This document shows, piece by piece, positions 1 to 11,300 of a stretch of DNA of 64,000 nucleotides. Numbering within the stretch: position 1 is the stretch's first letter; each line of letters begins with the position of its first letter. The DNA is from Apostichopus japonicus. Taxonomy: Eukaryota > Echinodermata > Holothuroidea > Aspidochirotida > Stichopodidae. The position numbers and the translations under genes were made by a program. The notes under the pieces were generated by a model. That model saw only the letters and a program-made list of their open reading frames with translations. It had not been told where the DNA came from and ran no database searches. The stretch covers positions 41,980,611 through 42,044,610 of the forward strand of contig NC_092576.1 of assembly GCF_037975245.1 (NCBI RefSeq), read 5' to 3'.

Positions 1-905
1 TTCAACTTTGATAGCTATATTTTGAGTAATGTTATAATTCTTTGTCGGGAAATCCCCGTTAAGTTGTTTACTATGACGTAAGTTATCATGCACTTGGCCT
101 CTCGGTCTCCTTAAGTCTGGTGACCGCAACTCTAAGGCGGTGTCCTTTGAAGTTGAACATTCTCACACGCGTAAACTTAAGCCATTGTTCAGGCTATACA
201 TAAAAGGAACTGATGGTACGTGCAGCGTGGGACTCTTTGACAAAATCTCGCAAGACGTCTATACGTCGGTACGTTATCATATAATTTACTATTATCCAAG
301 TTGGTGGGTTCCTAATAACACGGCACCGTGTATAACTGTTCGTATATATTGTAATCGCTCAGAATATTACTGAATACATTAGTGAGTTGTATAAATTGTT
401 ATCAAACTGCGCTATTGCACTGGGGGAGATTACGCCTAGTTATTTAGGAGTAACGTTATTGACCATTGTTATCATTTTACGTTATTCAGTAGGGCTCTGA
501 ACTGCTTGACAATGTGTGTACTTTAGCAGAGATCAGTTTTCTGCTGTGATTGTATATATTTCAGTTAGTCCGTAAGTAGGAACATTATTGAATAGCCTAG
601 GTCAGCCATAAGAAAAGATACATTACTGCCATTTAGTCCATCGATTGGTTGTTAGTATATTTACATAGATTAACGGCATTTCAGACACCGCTCGGTTAAT
701 TCTGTAGCCTTGAATCTGTTTTCATATTTAGACGCTGCGTTTGGCGTTTCGTTTATCGCCGCGCTATACGTTGCGTTATCCGCTGCGTGTGGCTCCGCGT
801 TGGGCGTTGCGTTTGGCGTTGCGTTTAGCGCCGTGTTATACGTTGCGTTCTGCGCTGCGTTGCGATATATATCAACGAGAAAACAACGAGAAAAAAACAT
901 GAACA
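1..905 (+). repeat. Dispersed LTR-like repeat, copy A (left end cut by window)
   Basis: About 900 bases here are repeated in the same orientation at 40506-41455 with high but imperfect identity. The shared landmarks, in order, are a start near 'ttcaactttgatagct', a TATA-like 'ataaaaggaactgatgg' stretch (TATAAAAGG in copy B), 'agttagtccgtaagtagg' and a terminal 12-bp minisatellite. The TATA-like box near the middle, the similar length of the two copies and the lack of coding capacity fit a solo LTR or a non-autonomous element. I could not define terminal TG..CA or a target duplication because the window cuts the left end. An open frame at 140-373 is not conserved as protein in copy B, so I do not call it a gene. 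Confidence 0.6.
728..870. repeat. 12-bp minisatellite (GCGTTNNNCGYY), copy A
   Basis: A tandem run of 12-bp units of the form GCGTT-NNN-CGYY, for example GCGTTTGGCGTT and GCGTTTAGCGCC. Because 12 is a multiple of 3, the run stays open in several frames on both strands and produces spurious peptides rich in NA/NAT on the minus strand and RCV-type words on the plus strand. It is the 3' part of the dispersed repeat and is longer in copy B (41228-41455). Confidence 0.75.
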
Positions 906-959
906 GTGATCAAAAATATAACCAAACAGATGAATATTGAGCATCGTTTTTTTTTTTTT

Positions 960-1935
960 TTAAATTGCTAACAGATGGAACTTGGCGGATATTCATGGGA
1001 AGTTGTCTCCACCATTATGAGGAAGCGTACTGAAAAATACGTTCACTATAACATTTAGTGCGTGGATCTACTGTAACAGAAAGTAACATATTGTTAGCGA
1101 AGCGTAATAAGTTTCTATAAATACGAAGGAGACAAGCCACATGTTGCTTTGTAAAGTAGGGAGAAGCATTTTGAAAATGACGCGAGAGCCAATCGGCAAC
1201 CAGTGCAGAGACTGTAGGATCGGGGTGATATGTTGGGAACGTGGAGTCAAACTACTAAGACGGGCTGCTGTGTTTTGTAGACGCTGTACTTTAGACAAAT
1301 CAGGATCATGAATACCATAGAGAATAGAATTGGTATAATCCAGCCGAGCTATCACCTAATCATGAACAAGTGTTTGCGTAGTATCGCTAGTTAAGTAGCG
1401 ACGGATTGCCATGATAAAACTTTTGCAGATCATATCGATCTGCTTTGGCATGGAATGTGATAAATCCATCTGGACACCAAGATTTCTTACTTGCCCAGAT
1501 GTATTGACAATAGAATGATCAATAGTGATGGCAGGAGCAGGAAGATAATCCTTTGCAAATGTTTAACGAAAGTGCTCAAATTCAGTTTTGGAGTCGTTAA
1601 GAGCAAGATTATTTGAGCGACACCAGGATTTAACATCTCTGAGGCATGGTTGCATTTGTTCAATGACCAGCTGACAATCAGCAGGATCAAAGGTCTAGAA
1701 CAACTGTGTGTCATCTGCATAGACCATACAGCTAACACCAGGGTCAGCAATTATATATCTTGCAAGGGGCGCTAAAAAGGGTAGAACGTAACAGACCCCT
1801 GAGGTACTCAAAGCTGGACATGACATTGTTAATGACCACTGACTGTCTAGTGGGGTGGATGAGGAGGCGGGAAGGGGGAGGAGGGAGCGAAGAAGGAATG
1901 GACTAGAAGGATATACGTTGCAAAATGGTAGCACA
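960..1935 (-). pseudogene. Non-LTR retrotransposon (CR1/L2-like) reverse transcriptase fragment
   Basis: Read on the minus strand, three frames join to give the second half of a non-LTR reverse transcriptase. In order they show a VPQGSV-like block (near 1790), the catalytic YADDTQLF (near 1690-1720), the KxEF-type block after it, IARLDYTNSILYGI (near 1320), VQRLQNTAARL and HWLPI (near 1190). A tail of the PxxWxxLPxxIR type runs to about 965. The order and spacing are those of CR1/L2/Jockey-group elements. Several frameshifts and stops break it and the endonuclease half is missing, so it is dead. A poly-T run at about 947-961, which is poly-A on the coding strand, fits the 3' end. Confidence 0.85.
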
Positions 1936-3311
1936 CCGCCTTCACTCCCATTAATGCTACACCTGTGAAACTATACAAAATGCTTCCATTGCATGACGAA
2001 GGGTCAATTTATTTGTGTGTTGACACGCGGTTTAGCTAGTTAAATGAACAAATTCACTGTCTCTCAAACAGTCACACATCTTAGTAACACCACTTATAAC
2101 AATATACTGTTTGTCTGAACGACACGACATTAACAACCAGTTAGGAAGCACACAGGGGAGATGAGCAGGGGGTGGGGGAAATTCTAAATCTCTCCTTTTC
2201 TGACTGTTACTGTTTTATTCAATGGGTTTGAATCTTCACGGAAGTTGAAGTACGACTAGTGACGAATCAATGCTTTTGTAAAGGAGAGGTGCAGCCAGGG
2301 ATATGGGATCTACTCCAATGTAACGGTTATAGGTGCCCCCCTCCCCATCCAGCAGGTGCATTTATTCAAACCATAAGTTATATCTCTATAAAAACCAATG
2401 CTATGATAATTAATAGTTTGTGTGAGGTTGAAAAGGGGTTGGAATGTGGGGGTGCACCATTAGTTGTGAACTAATTTTCCCCGACTGAATGTTAAAATCC
2501 CCTGCTGTCAACATTTTCTCCAACTCACGATATGTGGGGGGGATTTCCCAGGTGCTCCCGGATATAAATAACAGTCCAATTGTATTGTTAGTTTCGAGCA
2601 ATCTCATGTAAAGAAATTCGTGACAACAATGATCGCGTCTGAAACAACAATGTATACGTAATAAATTGTGACGTCATAATATCCGGCCATAGGCAATGAG
2701 AACAACAGACACAGACCGTGAAGTAGGAAGAAATAACTCACCCATACTACACTAAATAGGAATACGAACGAGGTAGGCCTAGTGAAGAAATCCCCTTCAC
2801 GTCACATGTGGGATTGGTGGCGAGGTGGGGGAGGGCGATTGCTTTATGTTCCCGTTACAATTTGTAATGACATTTTACACTTCACATTTAACTTGTTAAA
2901 GACACATAACATAGGCTTAAAAAATTAGCTAGGAACACATATATAACTTTAACCCCCCCCCCTCCAACAATAATTTGAGGATGAAAATGTGTCAACATGT
3001 ATATAAATAGCCATAGATGTAATGGAATAGCCAAGTTATGTTGAGTTTTGATATAGCACCATTTAATATGTGTCTAATCCCCGGGCCCAAAAGGAAAACT
3101 TTCACAAATGGAAGGGGAAGGGAACCCCTTCCACTGAAATCCTAACCACACGACGACCATCCAATGAAGCTACATGTGTGATAAATATTGAAATTGTCAA
3201 TGCCCTCTCCATCAAAATATTGATAAAACATTACGTTTGTACTAACAAACTAGTTCGTACCTCCACGTGCGACAATATGGCAGGCAAGTTACCATAGCTA
3301 TTCTTACGTGT
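1936..3311. other. No gene seen; unique AT-rich and low-complexity DNA
   Basis: Between the retrotransposon fragment and the duplicated block I see only short chance frames (2259-2474, 2410-2607, 3070-3297) without splice context or recognisable motifs. A run of nine C lies near 2949-2957. Confidence 0.5.
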
Positions 3312-5363
3312 AAGATATATATTGTCAGCTACGTCATGAGAGTGAATCATAATTCATGAATTATTAATAGATATAACATCCTTACCGAAGAATGCCTTGA
3401 GAGCTCCCACACGATATCGTGTCAATAAAGTGTTAATAAAATTGATAACAACTTCACAGATGATTTACTTTACTTTTATTCAAAGTTTGACGTACAATGA
3501 AACACTGTCGTTGGTGGAATAAAGTTTGCACATATAACCATCACATGTTCACTTTCCACCAATCAGAGGAGCATGATACTTAATTTTGGCTATCCCTAAA
3601 TATGACAGCCGATCATATAATATCCTAAGAAGCGGTTCTAGGAAACCAGTTAAAGCCAAAGGTAAGTGAAATTTACAGGAAAGGCTATAATACAAATCAC
3701 ATGCAATCACACAGTAATATTTGTATCAGTTGCTGTTAAATGTTACTACGCAACCAAGAATGTCTATGTTACAGAAGCGTTGATGTTCCGATAAACCCCT
3801 CACAACATTTGCATTTCTTAATTTTAAGTATAAATATGCTTAATACATAAAAATATAAAAACAATACTTTATGTTAAAGTCTCAATACCTGACTTGATGA
3901 TGAATTTAGGAAAAAACACTTCCGAAGTAGATTCAATGTTGTTATTCTACATGCTCTCTGACCAGATGGGGTAATAGAGAAAAGCTGTCGCAATCGAAAA
4001 AAAAGACATTTTTTGCTACCCTTATGGCGAGAACGAAATACCGTAAACTCACTGCGACCGCCGATGTCAGCATGTTTATTACACTAGCCTAACTGTCGTG
4101 AACAAAACAGAGAGGTTTGACTTGCGCATGATCTGGTAACATTTTGATTGAAGTTTGTAAAATCTACAGACTCGTTAAAGGTCTGTCGAATGTTGTTCAG
4201 CTCAAAACTTGTAACTACAGATAACTCAATAAAAAAAGGAAGAATATTGATATAAAACTTGCATATAACGGTATCATTTTCACTGCGCTTTTAGTACAGT
4301 AAGCTGGAAAGGTCGAATTTTAAATTTGGCAAACAAGTTATGATACTTTAACAATGCTAATTAATTTGTCCTAATTATAACATACTTCTAGTTTCCCAAG
4401 AGATGAGAAGACATGCGTCAGTGTGGACATTCGATGACACAATTAAATCTACATATCCTCTCTACCATATGCATTATCTCCATTCACTTACTCACACTAT
4501 CCATAACCACTCACGCATCGATTCTTGTTATTGAATCACTGTATTTACCATGACAACATTATGTACCTCTAAATTAATTACCACGGAGGTAAACTGCATA
4601 AAGACTGTTGGATCAGTGTTCATTCTTTCAATATTCCTGGTTTCATGATGGGTGGTGTTTGTACTTATGTGACACCAGCAGTTTCACATTGGAAACGTGA
4701 AAGTACCGTCTTTCCAATACTACCACATACCTTAGCTTTGTCTACAGTGATACGTAACCTTTTTTCAAACTATACCTATGTCACAATGTGAAATCTCAAA
4801 ACCAAGGCAGACAAACTCATCAATATTCCATTTCTTTGTAATTACTCCATCAAGTACAATTTGATGAAAATGTTTTTTTTTTTCAAATAATATTTTCATC
4901 TTTCGGGGATAACTTATTGATAAGCATAAATGGTTCCTTCTTTATAATTGGCAGAAGACATATCCATGAAGTGATACAAGAAGAAATTGCTAAACAAAAT
5001 AAATAAATTTGAAAATCTCAGCATAAAATCGAGTGAATTAAAAACAAGTATGAAGATTTAAACTGAACTACATAACTAAAAGTCTCCTAAGCAAGAAATT
5101 TAAACAAATATGGACACATAGTATATGAAAACAGCGATGGTGTTTAAAGCAAAGTAAAAGATTTAAAGAGGACGATGGCCAATGTTGTAACAACGTCACA
5201 ATTATATATAGAGAACCGAATTCCCTTTGAAGTTTCCCAGTACACTCCCAACTTGTTTTCTGTAAACCTCGGATAAGCAATTTTCGATGAACTGAGTGGT
5301 GTATAATTACTCCAGCGGGTTCAGAACAGGTTGTCTTCAGGAACATGTACTTGCATAATTCCT

Positions 5364-5381
5364 CTACCACGATCCAGCCTT
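5364..5381 (-). CDS. Proposed last exon (five residues and stop)
   Basis: The acceptor is a pyrimidine-rich tract ending in TGTAG. The exon continues exon D in phase 0 and reads KAGSW then TAG. The paralogous copy at 59060-59077 has the same acceptor and reads KRRSW then TAG, with the stop at the identical place. A second frame running through the same spot stays open for about 65 codons in copy 1, but it carries many replacement changes between copies and a stop just upstream in copy 2, so I prefer the short exon. The long intron to exon D (about 5.9 kb) makes this a moderate call. Confidence 0.45.
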   Translation of the reverse strand, partial: KAGSW

Positions 5382-8300
5382 CTACATGACAAAGAAGAAT
5401 AAAAATCATGCAAACAGAATGCTTGTTATTAGGCCTAGTCATTTACATTATTATTGTTTCATTTTCTTGTTCAGGGCGGGGATAATAATTTTTTTTTTCA
5501 GAATTGTTTAAATATTATTATACTTTTTAAATATATGGATGTATAAGAGTGGAATTTTAATAAAACGGAATAATTTTTACTAATAAGTTACTGCTTTTTC
5601 TCCTCTAAACATTAAAACTTGTTCAATCAGAATGCGTGGATATTAGGCCTAGTAAGTTTACAATGTTTGTTTGGCGATGCGGGAGGGGGACTTGGATAAT
5701 CATTACTGTTAGGTATTTAGATGTATATGGGTGGGAATGATAATTCAAAGCATTCGATCCTTACCATAAATGATAAACACAATATTTAGTATGGAATGTA
5801 TTAATTTAATGTGATATTTCTGCTGGATGATTAATTATTCTTGTTTGCTAAATTACTTTCAGTTGCTCATCAGATAATTATAGATATATGTGTTTATTTT
5901 AAATATAACTTAAGTAGCTGAATGCTTAATTGTCTGTTATAGATATATGATTGATTACTATCACTTTACCCCACTCATTGGATGATGATAAGTTCGTGTT
6001 CAGTTTGCCATTTAAACCAATATGTTAATAATTGTTTCGTTATGTTTGTTTCTCTTCATGACATTAAACCCCTCACTGTTAGGTATGTAATATAAATTAT
6101 ACTAATACCTCATCACTTCACCACGGTGACTGTTACTATAGTACACTTTATAGTATATCCATTTAATGGCTTGTAACATACATTTACTACATTGGAACTT
6201 GAATGGGGCTTGTGAAATGAGTTACACTTTACTTTTCAAATATTTTGATACATATTATGTCAACCCAATCCATTTATAGCATATTTAAAAATGATTGCCT
6301 ACTACATACTTTAAACCAACCATTTCAATGTTAAGTAATATTTGATAAAGTTCATTTTAATCAACCCACTGCAAATTTTGAAATATTTCTTGACTACATC
6401 ACTCTCATCCAATCGGTGTATGTTTAGTAATATTTGTTGACTACATCACTTTAATCCACTCAGGGTATTTTTAAGTAATATTTGTTGACTACATCACTTT
6501 AATCCACTCATTGATTGTTTAGTAATATTTGTTGACTACTTCCCTTTAAGCGATTCAGTGTATGTTTAGTAATATTTGTTTACTACATCACTCTAATCCA
6601 CTCAGTGTTTATTTAGAAATATTTGTTGACTACATCCCTTTAATCCACTGAGTGTATATTTAGGAACATTTGTTGACTACTTCTCTTTAATCCACTCAGT
6701 GTATATGAGTATTATTTGTTGACTACATCCCTTTAATCCCCTCAGTGTATATTTTAGTAATAGTTGTTAACTACATCGCTTTAATCAACTCAGTGTATTT
6801 TATTAGTACTATTTGTTGACTACATCACTCTAATCCACTCAGTGTATTTTTAAGTAGTATTTGTTGACTACATCCCTTTAATCCACTCATTGATTGTTTA
6901 GTAATATTTGTTGACTACATCCCTTTGATCCACTCAGTGTATGTTTAGGAATGTTTGTTGACTACATCCCATCATTCCACTCAGTGTAGATTAGTAATAT
7001 TTGTTGACCACATCGCTTTAATACAATCAGTGCATGTTTAGTAATATTTGTTGACTACACCCTTTTCTCCAATCAGTGTATATTTAGGAATGTTTGTTGA
7101 CTACATTCCATCATTCCACTCAGTGTAGATTAGTAATATTTGTTGACTACATCACTCTAATCAACCAATTGATTGTTTAGTAAAATTTGATGACTACATT
7201 AATTTAATCCACCCATTGCTTGTTAAGTAATATTTGTTGGCAACGTCACTTTAATCCACTCAGTGTATTTTTTAGTAATATTTGTTGACTACATCACTTT
7301 AATCCACTCAATGTATTATTAGTAATATTTGTTGACTACATCCCTTTAATCCACTCAGTGTATGGTAAGTAATATTTGTTGACTACATAACTCTTATCCA
7401 CCCATTGATTGTTTAGTCATACTTGTTGACTACTGGGCAATTCCGTAAAGTCGGACGTACATTTCGGACAGTTTGTTGATCCATATCTCAATGGCTATAT
7501 ATAGGAGATAACTTTTCATTTGGGTTTTATGGAACATCTACCTTGTATTATTCTTGTATGGAGTTTCATCCCTTGTCCATCTAAATAAACTACAAAAATA
7601 CTCAAAAAACCTCCCTGTGACGGACGTACCCAGAGAAAGTGACTTTTTCAGATCGTAATTTTCTTTTGAAAATTTCTGTGAATTGGGATGGGATGCAATT
7701 TAAAACTACTATACATGTTATGAAGAAGACTCTTAACTACACATATCAGTAAACAAGCAGTTGAAACCTATATCACTTCCCTGCAATATATTCAAAAATT
7801 CCTCTGTGACGGACGTACAATTTTTTGTGACGGACGTACACGTGTGAAATTATATAGTAAATGTACGTCCGTCACAAACAAAAGTGCTACTTGGTACCCC
7901 TAAAATTTTAATTTGTGACAGAGCTTCACCCAGAGTTTCCATTGTTGACAGATGTACACAATAATGCAGCTCATTTACTTGTGGCTAATGGAACAACTTA
8001 GGTAAAAGTAATAGTGAAAAGAAGGTTTACCCTCTCACAAAATTTCTATTCTATTGGAAATCTATATTTCACTTTAAGTTTTATGCAAATCATCAATGGT
8101 ACTGTAAGCTCATTTAAAATTTTGTGTGCATCATTTCAAACAATACAGATGTTAGACCCCTAGGGAGTTGAAGTTCTTTAGTGGGTCAGAATGATGGGTC
8201 TTTATTAATGGTATGAGCACCAAACCATTTTTCTTTCACTTTTCTTCACACCCTGTTTATTTACTTGACAATTTTTTTTTATTAAAATACATACATGCTG

Positions 8301-11300
8301 CAAGCATCTGTATGGATGACTTAACAGCACATTTCAGCAAACAAGAAATTCAGAACTTCAGATGTGTGATACATTGTGTTGTATTGCTTCAGGAGTTCTT
8401 AGGCTGTGTTCACATTGGATCCCCTGTTCTTAGTCCTGTGTTGACAATTTAACCGCAAATATGTTTCCAAAATCTCCTATTTTAGTGTTCACACTTGAAC
8501 TCATGCTCCAGCTCTGATTTCCCACTCTGAGTCAATGAAGAGGAAGTTACAATATTTGTATGGTGACTCTCACAAAAGTGCAAAATGCACAAAGTGTATG
8601 GCAAATTTCTAATAAAGATGAGTGTCACTAACTTCTGCATGCAGTGTATATTGATTCAATATTGAGGTGAAAGTGGGAGAAAGAAGTCAGTGTTATAACA
8701 CTGTTATAACAAGTAAAGTCAGTGTTATAACCAGGGTGTGCATACTACAAATAGATATTCAGCAGTACTGCTGAATAGCTATGAGAGCATTAACTGGCAA
8801 TAGTTCTTAAATATCTCATGTCAAGATACAGAGATACAGCGGCACACCCATGGTTAGTATAGCAACTATGAAACATGTATAAAGGTAATACACACAAACA
8901 CTGTGAAGTTAAGGAAGAACCATCTGGTAACTCTGTCCACCAACATAACACTATGAGCAAATGTGGTTCAAATTAACTTTTCTTCCACATTAATGATACC
9001 TGAAACCCAACACAAAAGGTAATGAACCTAAAGCAAATGTAGAACAAATTACATCAAAACAATAACATGCATACTACAGCGGTAACAAAATACTAACAAT
9101 TGCAATAACAGTTCTTGATGACTCTCAGACAATCTTCCTTCTAAAACTGATTTATTATTTACTAAAAACTAGTTGAACACAGTGTAAAATATACAGTGTG
9201 TTGGATATTGAAAGGAAACCTTATGGTCAGAGGGAAGAATAAATGGCAGAACTACAAGAAACAATGTTGTACACAAACAGATAGTTTGTAGCTAATAGTT
9301 CCATATATGTCCATGGTTAGTTTGCCTAATAGTGAGTTGAACAGACATGGTGTTATGTAGTTTGTTTGCCTTGATCTTCGGTCACCTTGGTCCCCGAGTG
9401 TTCACACTCTGGAACTGATATCCCCCAGAACAGGGGACCAACATGTCGCGGTCTGACCCTGAGAAGGATAGTATTTACATTAGGATGTTGATATCGAGCA
9501 GGGGATATGATTCGGTCGGATCCCCTCTGTGTGTTTTCTAATGTGAACAAGGCTTTCAGATGAAAGTGTTATATCAATGTAGACAATAGCATACTGAACA
9601 TGTGGTTCAATACCATGCTATTTCTTTGATATCTTGCAAAGTGCTAATTCCAATAACACAAATATATATGCTAGTTGACACTGAAGTATATATGCAATGT
9701 TTGCATACCACTACATTTATGCTAATGAAGCAATCACAAAACTACCTAATATCTGTGTTAATGACTAAATGGGTTTGATTATTGAATTCAGAGGTACTGT
9801 AGTGATAAACATGTTAAAATACATTGTTTATCTAAACAAAAATAATGTGACGGACGTACGCGTGACGGACGTACGTGACGGACGTACGAAAATACGTACG
9901 TCTGTCACAGCATTTTCTGAAAAAATAAAATCCTAGGGATTAAAGGCACATTATGTAGTTATTGAGTGTTCAAAATGTGCATTGAATTGTAGATGTCTTG
10001 AAATCTGGGTACCTCCTTCTGTATGAAATTTTAAAAAATGTGATTTTTCTGTGACGGACGTACACATGACAATTTACATTTGTACAAAAAGTTATTCTCA
10101 GAAAACTGAAAATCCCTGCAACTTTATCTGTTTGTCAACTGAATCTATATATTATATCACTTCAGCAAATCCAAGAATATTTATTCCTCTGAAGATACAC
10201 AGGCAAAAATAGGCATTTTGTTTTTGGGTAATTTTTGTGAAGCAAATTTGAGATTTTTTCGGTTGACTAATACACACCTTAATCTGCCTGAAAACAATGT
10301 GTTCTATGAAAATTAGCTAAATATTATGAAACTTCAGAGTTTTAGCTTTCATCTGATACCCTATATGTAATGATTCAACGTTTTTAAGTTTTGGTGAAAA
10401 GGTTTACTAGTTTACGGAACTGCTCTACATATTTTTAACCCACTCAGTGTATATTTCGTTATATTTGTTGACTACATCCCTTTAAGCCACTCAGTGTATG
10501 TTTAGTGATATTTGTTGACTACATCCCTTTTATCCACTGAGAGTATGTTTTGTAATATTTGTTGACTACATCCCTTTAATCCACTCAGTGTATATTAGCA
10601 ATATTTGTGACTACATCACTCTAATCTACTCTGTGTATGTTAGTAATTACAACATCAATTTTATCAATTCAATGCAAATGTTAAAATATTTGTTGACTAC
10701 ATCCCTTAATCCACTCAGTGTATGTTACTAATATTTGTTGACCACATCCCTTTAATCCACCCGTTGCTTGTTTAGTAATATTTGACTACATCACTTTAAT
10801 CCCCTCAGTGTGTGTTCAGTAATATTTGTAAATTATTATTTGTAAATTTTATTTTAATCAACCCATTGCATAATTAGAAACATTTGTTACTATTAACTTT
10901 CATCCAATCACTCATCGTGTTTTGCTCACTTGTCTCTAATCACCCGATATGTCATTACTTTCTTTATACTACTTCTCATTCAGAAACCATCAGCTGATAA
11001 CCGATATATGACTCAATTAAACAGTAATTGATATCACAGTTGTAGTTAGTTCACTTTCTCTGTATTACTTTGACTAAGCCATGGTGTGGTCATTACAGTG
11101 ACGTGCGCTGAATTACAAACGCCTGGGGATACTCAGTGGTATGATCATCTTGCTAGTAATAACATTATCGATATGTTAATAAAACAAATATTAAAACATT
11201 ATCATTATTTACATGAGATGTAATGATCACTTACTTCCCAACGGCCAGAGTCGAGATCAAGCTTATAGCGTTCATCAAACTTAGCATAAACAGGAATCCA

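Noticed and set aside
140-373. 77-residue open frame near the window start
   Set aside because: It lies in the LTR-like repeat and the equivalent stretch in copy B (about 40650-40880) is frameshifted, so there is no sign of protein constraint.
3390-3425. Small exon ending GCATTCTTCG before a GTAAGG donor, present in both duplication copies
   Set aside because: It would be about 18 nt with a weak acceptor and would lie beyond the proposed stop. Conservation is explained by the duplication.
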